NCBI GenBank assembly: GCA_007695095.1
Contig: REEL01000115.1
Location: forward strand, 1-50,565
Direction: 5' to 3'
DNA: 50,565 bases
DNA from: Chitinophagaceae bacterium
Lineage (GTDB): Bacteria; Bacteroidota; Bacteroidia; Chitinophagales; REEL01
Program-made: the position numbers and the translations under genes
The notes under the pieces: generated by a model
Told to the model about the DNA's origin: nothing
What the model saw: only the letters and a program-made list of their open reading frames with translations
Databases searched by the model: none
Shown: in pieces, positions 44,920-50,565 of the stretch
How positions within the stretch are numbered: position 1 is the first letter of the stretch
Layout: the number at the start of each line of letters is the position of its first letter

Positions 44920-44927
44920 CAAATGTA
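44920..44927 (-). promoter_or_regulatory. Candidate -7 element for the cytochrome c gene
   Basis: Minus-strand TACATTTG lies 18 nt before the start at 44901. No TTG is at the -33 distance. It suggests the cytochrome can be transcribed separately from the kinase/regulator pair. Confidence 0.4.
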
Positions 44928-44972
44928 AATTATATATATATGTTAAATTTCACCTGAAAGGGTGAATTTTAG

Positions 44973-45596
44973 CTATCCTCTAAATAATTTGTGGATTAGT
45001 GAAGTGCGATTCTTTGTATACGTTTTTTGAAAAATATTCTTTAAGTGTGTCTTAATGGTGTTTTCGGAAACAAAAAGGGTTTGAGCAATTTCTTTGTTAT
45101 GCATACCGGTTTCTAAAAGTTTTATGACCTCAATTTCACTTTTTGTTAAAGAATGTTCTAAATAATTGTTTAGCCTTAAAATACTGCTTATTTTTTCTTG
45201 TTCTATATCCCTTTTATAGTAATTGATATATGCGAACTCCACAGCAATTTTTAAATTGATTTTTGTGAATGGTTTAAGAAGGTAATACATAGGGTGAACT
45301 TCCTTCGCCTTATCCAAAATTTTTTCTTCTGCATATGCAGTTAAAAAAATGATTGGTACCGGTAGGTTTTCATTAAACCAATGCCCGAGTTCGATGCCAT
45401 CATTATTGTTTTCAAGGTGAATGTCAAGAATGGCTAATTGTGGCTTATATTCTAAAGCATATTCTTTGGATTCAGCTATATTAAAAGCAGGCCCCACAAC
45501 TTCATAGCCCAATTCTTCAAGAGTGAGAGCAATATCGCCCCCAATAATGGCATCATCTTCTACAACAAGTATTTTAAAATTAGCTGACTTCGTCAT
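44973..45596 (-). CDS. Response regulator with LuxR-type DNA-binding domain
   Basis: 207 residues from the ATG at 45596. The frame is open to 45647, but the extra 17 residues would precede the receiver's natural start at KILVVEDD, so they are dropped. Receiver domain: acidic pair D14/D15, phosphoacceptor D58 in LAILDIHL, T86 and K108 (LLKPF). The C-terminal helix-turn-helix (about 145-205; LTKSEIEVIKLLETG, NKEIAQTLFVSENTIKTHLK) is of the LuxR/FixJ type, so the protein is a transcription activator. It overlaps the upstream kinase gene by 17 nt. The neighbouring cytochrome gene is a possible target. Confidence 0.93.
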   Translation of the reverse strand: MTKSANFKILVVEDDAIIGGDIALTLEELGYEVVGPAFNIAESKEYALEYKPQLAILDIHLENNNDGIELGHWFNENLPVPIIFLTAYAEEKILDKAKEVHPMYYLLKPFTKINLKIAVEFAYINYYKRDIEQEKISSILRLNNYLEHSLTKSEIEVIKLLETGMHNKEIAQTLFVSENTIKTHLKNIFQKTYTKNRTSLIHKLFRG

Positions 45597-47532
45597 GTAG
45601 TTTGAATTTTTTGATATTGTAAACAACCTGAGTACCGCCAAACTCATTATTATTATGGCATAAAGTTGCTTTTAATTTTTTAGAAAAAGTATCTATCATT
45701 TTTAAACCGAAAGAATCAGAACCTTTTTTGTCTGGTATAAATCCGCTGCCATCATCATTGATTTCTAATATCAATTCATTATTACTTAAAATAAGTGAAA
45801 TGTGAATATTACCGGTTTCTTTATCTTCAAAAGCATGTTTCATTGCATTCGTTACCAATTCATTGATGATCAAACCCAGAGGTATTGCAGTATCTATATC
45901 TACTCGTATTTTTTCAGAGTGGTTGTGTAGCTGAATATTTTTATAGGAAAGTTGAAAGGCTTCCTGATATTGATTAATCAATTGTTCTATGTATTCATGC
46001 ATTTCTATTTTTCTAAAATTTGATGCAGCATATAATTGGTGATGAATCAAACCAATAGCATTTACACTATTCTTACTGGATTGAACGGTTCTGACAGCTT
46101 CAGCATCTGTTATTGAAAGACTTTGTAAGTTAAGCAGACTTTGTAGCAATTGCAGATTATTCTTAATCCTGTGATGCATTTCATGTATCAATTCCTCTTT
46201 TTCTTCAAGGGCAATTGATGTTTGAGACATTGATTTTTTAAGTTTACTATTTAATTTTTGACGGTTAATTAATATAATGGTTGAGATTAAAAATAAAGCT
46301 GATAAGGAAATACTTCCAATTAAATATAATTGTTGCTGAGCCAGATTTTTTTCAATTTCGAGATTTTGTAAAGCGATTGTTTGCTCTTTTTCTTTTAGTT
46401 CAAATCTTGCCTGCATTTCTTCAATCGCCCATTGCTGCTGCTCATTATTTAAAATTTCAGTAAGTCGGGTATATTCTTTCCAGCTTAGTATCGCTTCAGT
46501 ATAGTTTTTACTATATTCCTTAGCGATAGCTCTTTCTTTATAAATTCTTCTTAATAAATCTAATCTTCCCGATCCTTTAACCAGAGAATATGCCATCTCA
46601 ATTTTTTCACTTCCTTCTTTTATCTTTCCGGCTTTTATTTCTATTGCACCCAGATAAGTAAGCCCTGCAACATATTCTAAAGGGTTTATTTTGCTTGTAA
46701 ACTCTAATCCGCTTTCTAATTTAACTTTAGCTTCTTCAAGTTCATTTAGATGAAATAACGCAATGCCTTTTCCAATATCAACAGCATGCATTTCATCTAA
46801 ACTATTTGTTTTTTCAAATAATGCTTCTGCATATTTAAAACTTTCAATGCTTTTTTTATGCTCATTCATATAAGAGTAAGCCAGCCCCTTGTTAAAATAA
46901 GTATAAGCCATCCCCATATTGTCATTTTCAAGTGATTTTAAATCAAGTGAACGGTCATAAACTTCTAAGGCTTTTACATAATTTCTCCTTTGACGAAAAA
47001 TAATTCCCAAATTGTTCAGTGCATGTCCCATACCTTCCTTATATTCAATACTTTCAGAAAGAAAATATGCTTTTTCATAGTGTTCTATAGCATTTAATAG
47101 ATTCCCCTCAAAAAAAAACGCAGCCCCCAGTGCATTTTCTAATTTTGCTACACTTAATAAATCACTATTTTCCTCTGCAAGATTAATGGCTTTTTGATAC
47201 TTTTTGTGAGCAGTTTGAAAGTCATCCTTGTATTCATAAGCCAGAGCTTGTTGATATAAATTCCATATTTTACCCTGAAGAAAGTCTATTTTCCTTGCCA
47301 GCTCATAACCTTTATTGCTGAAAATAAGAGCTGAATCCGGGTTTGTAGATAACAAATAATAAGAAATGTCCCTGTACAACCAAACTTTATTAGTGTCCGG
47401 AACAACATAATTTAAGCTCATAATCAGACTGTCATGCTCAGCCCTCAATAGACTATTACCGGAAATGTTAAATATTTCAAGGGTAAAAATTACAAGTAAA
47501 AGCAGAGTTTTTCTTGGACTAAACTTTTGCAT
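45580..47532 (-). CDS. TPR-containing HisKA_2-type sensor histidine kinase
   Basis: 650 residues: signal peptide or first hydrophobic segment (about 8-25), a periplasmic array of tetratricopeptide repeats (about 55-375; LGAAFFFEGNLLNAIEHYEKA, LNNLGIIFRQRRNYVKALEV), one membrane helix (about 400-420), a coiled linker, then the kinase. The H-box is MHHRIKNNLQLLQ (histidines 453-454, the second next to Arg being the probable phosphoacceptor), of the HisKA_2 group. ATPase motifs NELVTNAMKHAF, DDGSGF and FGLKMI follow. The TPR region is likely the sensor, reading a periplasmic or envelope protein. Its stop overlaps the regulator gene by 17 nt, so the two form a two-component pair. Confidence 0.93.
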   Translation of the reverse strand: MQKFSPRKTLLLLVIFTLEIFNISGNSLLRAEHDSLIMSLNYVVPDTNKVWLYRDISYYLLSTNPDSALIFSNKGYELARKIDFLQGKIWNLYQQALAYEYKDDFQTAHKKYQKAINLAEENSDLLSVAKLENALGAAFFFEGNLLNAIEHYEKAYFLSESIEYKEGMGHALNNLGIIFRQRRNYVKALEVYDRSLDLKSLENDNMGMAYTYFNKGLAYSYMNEHKKSIESFKYAEALFEKTNSLDEMHAVDIGKGIALFHLNELEEAKVKLESGLEFTSKINPLEYVAGLTYLGAIEIKAGKIKEGSEKIEMAYSLVKGSGRLDLLRRIYKERAIAKEYSKNYTEAILSWKEYTRLTEILNNEQQQWAIEEMQARFELKEKEQTIALQNLEIEKNLAQQQLYLIGSISLSALFLISTIILINRQKLNSKLKKSMSQTSIALEEKEELIHEMHHRIKNNLQLLQSLLNLQSLSITDAEAVRTVQSSKNSVNAIGLIHHQLYAASNFRKIEMHEYIEQLINQYQEAFQLSYKNIQLHNHSEKIRVDIDTAIPLGLIINELVTNAMKHAFEDKETGNIHISLILSNNELILEINDDGSGFIPDKKGSDSFGLKMIDTFSKKLKATLCHNNNEFGGTQVVYNIKKFKLHDEVS

Positions 47533-47795
47533 TTTTTATTACTTTTAAATTTCAATTGTAAGTGCATTTTTAAAATTGAATAAATATAGCTATGAAATGG
47601 TGCATTTTGTCATTTGCTGTCTTTTAAATTAATTTTACGTCCACTTTCTATAAAAATATTTAATAAATATATAAAAATAAAATATTGGTTTTAAAATCTT
47701 TTTTAATTTTTTTTGAAGTGTTCAATAACATTTTACTTTTTATTTCTTTAGAGTAAAAGGTTTACCTATTTATTATCTTTGCAAAAAATAGTTAA
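47533..47795. other. AT-rich divergent gap between the TPR kinase and the type B cargo gene
   Basis: 263 nt, very AT-rich. It contains TATCTTTG (47774-47781) as the probable -7 element for the rightward operon. I found no palindrome, tRNA or convincing reading frame in it, and no matching element for the leftward kinase. Confidence 0.5.
47774..47781 (+). promoter_or_regulatory. Candidate -7 element for the type B cargo operon
   Basis: Exact TAnnTTTG (TATCTTTG), 14 nt before the GTG start at 47796. The leader would be about 7-10 nt. The -33 region has no TTG. Confidence 0.45.
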
Positions 47796-49259
47796 GTGAT
47801 TTTTAGAATTTTATCAAGCTTGTTTGTGGTATTTATATCTATTTCTTCTGAGGCTTCTCTAAGACTCAACGAAGTTATGGTAAACCCCAACCCCGGAACA
47901 AATACTTCTGAAGTTCAATCATTAGTAGATTGTGACAATCCAACTTTTGGAGCAGCATGGATTGAATTATATAATTTTAGTCAGTGTGATACAATTTTTT
48001 TAGACTGTTACATAGTTGCTTCTCAGACCTCAGGTTCTAATGGAGGAGCTTTTACATTTCCTGCAGGGAGTTTTATTGCCCCTCTGGATTTTGTGGTTAT
48101 CGGAGGGCCTGATGCGCCCAATGTAGATTATCTGTTGCCGGATTTTTGTAATACACCTTCTTTATGTACGTCTGATACCTGGTCACTTGCAAATGACTTT
48201 GGCTGGGTGGCTTTATATGCACCTGATGGGACTGTGACGGATGCTTTTTTCTATACTGAAAGTACAGGTCAGGCTACAGATTTAGGGGTTAACCCAAATT
48301 TTGATTTAGCGCCTTGTGTTCCTTTACAATGTGATAATTTAGGTGCTCTTCAGAAAGCAAACGAAATGACACCCGGTACAGAAATATTTTATACAGGCAT
48401 AGCTCCTCCGGCAGGGGAATCTAAAGCCCGGAGTGAAGATGGTTTAGGAAGTTGGCAAACAGTTTCTGTTCCTACACCGGGAGATTGTAATGGTACTTGT
48501 GCAGAACCGGACGATTTGGAAATTCTGATTGAAGTAGTTCAAAATGAGACATGTGAGCAATCTAACGGAATAGTTACTTTTAGTATTGAAGGTGGAAGTG
48601 AGCCATATTCAATTGAGTGGTTCAATGAATCTCAGCAGGATACTTTATTTAATTTGTCGGCCGGTGATATAGAAGTAGTAGTTACTGATGTTAATGGATG
48701 CCGAGATGAAGATTTTGCCTTACTGTTAAATGAAGGTGCACCACCTGATTTAGAAGTAATTCCGGAGAATCCGGCCATTTTTTTAGGAGAATTTGTTGGT
48801 TTAGAATTGCAGGCTTCAAATGCTATTGTTGACGCAGCTTGGTCTCCTTCTAATGGATTGAGCTGTCAGTCATGCCTAAATCCACTGGCTGCACCGGGAG
48901 TCACAACAACCTATAATGTAGAGGTGCTTGATGAGTTTGGATGTACCCAGTCAACAACTGTAAGGGTGGAGGTTGTAGATGATGCAGCTTCAATATTTAT
49001 TCCCAATGCTTTTACTCCCAATCAGGCGGAAAATAATCAATTATTTGTCAGAAGTCCGAGAATTCAAAGTATGAACTTCCGGGTATATGACAGATGGGGA
49101 AATGTTGTTTTTCAGACAACTACTCAATCTGAAGGCTGGGATGGAACTGACCCTTCCGGAAACCCATTGCAAACAGGTGTTTTTATATATCAGTTAGAAG
49201 TGGTTTTGGAAAATGGAACAGAAAGAACGCTAAGTGGTAATATTAATCTGATTCGATAA
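47796..49259 (+). CDS. Secreted lamin-tail-domain protein with type B T9SS sorting domain
   Basis: 487 residues from a GTG codon that opens a complete signal peptide (MIFRILSSLFVVFISISSEA). Residues about 22-215 form a lamin-tail-like domain (LRLNEVMVNPNP, AAWIELYNFS, FVVIGGPD). A SprB-like Ig segment follows (about 245-310; CEQSNGIVTFSIEGGSEPYS), then another Ig-like segment (about 315-395), and the end is a type B sorting domain (about 400-487; FIPNAFTPNQAENN, YDRWGNVVFQT, WDGTDPSGNPLQTGVFIYQL). Type B cargo needs a co-encoded SprF-like protein for export in Flavobacterium. Exactly such a gene begins 18 nt downstream, so the two should act as a pair. No start ATG gives a better signal peptide. 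Confidence 0.88.
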   Translation: MIFRILSSLFVVFISISSEASLRLNEVMVNPNPGTNTSEVQSLVDCDNPTFGAAWIELYNFSQCDTIFLDCYIVASQTSGSNGGAFTFPAGSFIAPLDFVVIGGPDAPNVDYLLPDFCNTPSLCTSDTWSLANDFGWVALYAPDGTVTDAFFYTESTGQATDLGVNPNFDLAPCVPLQCDNLGALQKANEMTPGTEIFYTGIAPPAGESKARSEDGLGSWQTVSVPTPGDCNGTCAEPDDLEILIEVVQNETCEQSNGIVTFSIEGGSEPYSIEWFNESQQDTLFNLSAGDIEVVVTDVNGCRDEDFALLLNEGAPPDLEVIPENPAIFLGEFVGLELQASNAIVDAAWSPSNGLSCQSCLNPLAAPGVTTTYNVEVLDEFGCTQSTTVRVEVVDDAASIFIPNAFTPNQAENNQLFVRSPRIQSMNFRVYDRWGNVVFQTTTQSEGWDGTDPSGNPLQTGVFIYQLEVVLENGTERTLSGNINLIR

Positions 49260-49277
49260 AACATAATTAAGTTTATA

Positions 49278-50327
49278 ATGTACTCTATAAAAAATATACT
49301 CGGTCTGATTTTGCTATTAATTACAATCGTATCTCCTAAAATCTCATCGTCTCAGGATATTCATTTTTCACAGTTTTATGCTTCACGCTTAATTGTAAAT
49401 CCTGCTATGACCGGTTTTATTAATGAAGAATATAGGGTAGGGGCACAGTTTAGAAGTCAATGGAATGGTTTTACTAATGGCTATACAACTATTGGAGCTT
49501 CCGCAGAGGGTAGTTTTTTTAAAGGTCGCTGGAGAGATGATTATTTTGGGGCAGGCCTCCAAATGTATCGTGATTTTGCCGGGGATGCCGCCTTGGGGAA
49601 TAATACGATAGCCCTTTCAGGAGCATATAGCAAAGGCCTGGGAAATGATGGCAGACATGCTCTTGCTCTTGGTTTTCAAGCGCTTGCCTATCAGCTTACA
49701 ATTAATCCCGGAGATTTATACTTTGATAATCAATATAATGGAGTAATTCTGGATACCGATATTCCTCCATCTTCATTTGTTAATTCAGCTTCAGATATTA
49801 GTTTTGATTTAGCTGCCGGACTTAATTATCATTTTATCCCGGGAGATGCCTTTAATTTTTATGCCGGTATTTCCGCTTATCAGATTTTAGAATCTGAAGC
49901 TAATCTTTTAACGGAAGGAGTTGCAAAAAGAAATCGTAGATATACCGCACACTTTGCCGGTGATTTTTATGTGAGCCGGCCCATGAATATTTTAATTGCC
50001 GGGATGTATTTACAGCAAGCTTCTTTAAGACAGATTAATACCGGATTTATGTTACAGTTTTTTCTGGATGATCACAACTTAGAATCACCTACACGCTTTA
50101 ATATCGGGACTTTTTTAAGATATTCTTCTCCTTTACCGGATGCACTTATTGTCTCTGCCAGAATGGATTACCAAAATGTTTCCCTTGGCATGTCTTATGA
50201 TTTTAATATTTCCGGATTAAATACTTCTTCCGACTTTCGCGGAGCTTATGAATTAAGCCTTTTCTACAATGGTCTTTTTACAACTGCAGGGCAAAGAAAT
50301 TTTGTAATGCCGTGCCCAAGTTTATAA
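49278..50327 (+). CDS. PorP/SprF family T9SS membrane protein paired with the type B cargo
   Basis: 349 residues with a signal peptide (about 1-25, ending SSQ) and the family's diagnostic start QDIHFSQFYASRLIVNPAMT. The body has the strand pattern of an outer-membrane barrel with repeated aromatic-ended strands. The start is 18 nt after the type B cargo stop, so they share a transcript. By analogy with SprF and SprB, it should support export or anchoring of that cargo at the cell surface. A further PorP/SprF gene follows 114 nt later from its own probable promoter. Confidence 0.93.
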   Translation: MYSIKNILGLILLLITIVSPKISSSQDIHFSQFYASRLIVNPAMTGFINEEYRVGAQFRSQWNGFTNGYTTIGASAEGSFFKGRWRDDYFGAGLQMYRDFAGDAALGNNTIALSGAYSKGLGNDGRHALALGFQALAYQLTINPGDLYFDNQYNGVILDTDIPPSSFVNSASDISFDLAAGLNYHFIPGDAFNFYAGISAYQILESEANLLTEGVAKRNRRYTAHFAGDFYVSRPMNILIAGMYLQQASLRQINTGFMLQFFLDDHNLESPTRFNIGTFLRYSSPLPDALIVSARMDYQNVSLGMSYDFNISGLNTSSDFRGAYELSLFYNGLFTTAGQRNFVMPCPSL

Positions 50328-50372
50328 AAAGCTAAAAATTTTACTTTATTTATTGCCTAAAACTATAAGTAA

Positions 50373-50404
50373 TTTGTATTGCTGAGAAAATTATATTTAC
50401 TTTG
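50373..50404 (+). promoter_or_regulatory. Promoter for the last PorP/SprF gene
   Basis: TTTG (50373-50376), 20 nt, TTACTTTG (50397-50404), one mismatch from TAnnTTTG. The leader is about 35 nt before the ATG at 50442. This suggests the third PorP/SprF copy has separate transcription from the cargo operon. Confidence 0.45.
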
Positions 50405-50441
50405 CTAAAATTTCATTTTTTATTAAAATATTGAAGTGATT

Positions 50442-50565
50442 ATGAAAAAGTTAAAATTGTGGATTAGCGCTGCTTTTATTGTATGTGTATCCACATTGAC
50501 AACCGAAGCCCAGGACATTCATTTTTCTCAGTTTTACAACTCGCCCCTGACGTTGAATCCATCCT
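50442..50565 (+). CDS. PorP/SprF family protein, 5' part cut by the window edge
   Basis: Only the first 41 codons are present. They encode a signal peptide (MKKLKLWISAAFIVCVSTL, cleavage after EAQ) and the family opening DIHFSQFYNSPLTLNPS. This matches the start of the preceding PorP/SprF protein (QDIHFSQFYASRLIVNPA) almost residue for residue, so the two are likely tandem paralogues. Confidence 0.88.
   Translation, partial: MKKLKLWISAAFIVCVSTLTTEAQDIHFSQFYNSPLTLNPS

Noticed and set aside
45597-45647. Upstream extension of the response regulator
   Set aside because: Seventeen extra residues lie fully inside the kinase gene and precede the receiver domain's usual start.

Overview
The window is an AT-rich chromosomal segment from a member of the Bacteroidota. 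Evidence for the phylum: several secreted proteins with C-terminal type IX secretion system (T9SS) sorting domains, three PorP/SprF-family proteins, a carboxypeptidase-regulatory-domain TonB receptor paired with a DUF4249 lipoprotein, a fused alpha/beta 2-oxoacid dehydrogenase E1, and promoters of the Bacteroidota type (TTG/TTTG about 19 nt upstream of TAnnTTTG). No species can be named from this. I see no mobile element, CRISPR array, rRNA or tRNA, and no stretch above 300 nt without a gene.

Layout, left to right. 1-2.2 kb: a PorP/SprF protein converging on a charged low-complexity protein, with a shared hairpin terminator. 2.3-8.0 kb: thymidine kinase, a PKD-domain T9SS cargo, a DUF4369-like envelope protein, and the fused E1 dehydrogenase on the minus strand. 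8.1-17.9 kb: WbqC-like protein, two adjacent large T9SS cargo proteins, TonB receptor plus DUF4249 lipoprotein, thioredoxin reductase. 18-26 kb: a 1240-residue membrane histidine kinase directly followed by hemL, then rlmH (minus), era and der. 26-36.5 kb: a tiny acidic lipoprotein, an S41 protease, mltG, a thioesterase, a YihY/BrkB membrane protein, a giant TamB-like protein and tsaD. 36.5-43.8 kb: a small secreted coiled-coil protein, a 1568-residue multidomain adhesin-like T9SS cargo, and a minus-strand M64 metallopeptidase preceded by a lipoprotein. 43.9-47.5 kb: diheme cytochrome c, a LuxR-type response regulator and a TPR histidine kinase, all minus strand. 47.8 kb to the end: a lamin-tail-domain protein with a type B T9SS signal, followed by two PorP/SprF genes, the last cut by the window edge.

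How it fits together. About half of the coding capacity is conserved housekeeping (ribosome assembly GTPases, rRNA and tRNA modification, haem precursor, redox, cell-wall synthesis and outer-membrane biogenesis). The other half is cell-surface export: five type A T9SS cargo candidates, one type B cargo with its probable SprF-like partners, and the TonB/lipoprotein uptake pair. The most notable points are the type B cargo/double PorP-SprF cluster, the very large kinase coupled to hemL, an exact 270-nt tandem duplication in the adhesin gene, an M64 peptidase coupled to a lipoprotein, and several -7 promoter elements placed so close to start codons that leaderless or near-leaderless mRNAs are predicted. 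I did not find a clearly new multi-gene system; the cargo/SprF cluster and the peptidase/lipoprotein pair are the best candidates for uncharacterised functions.
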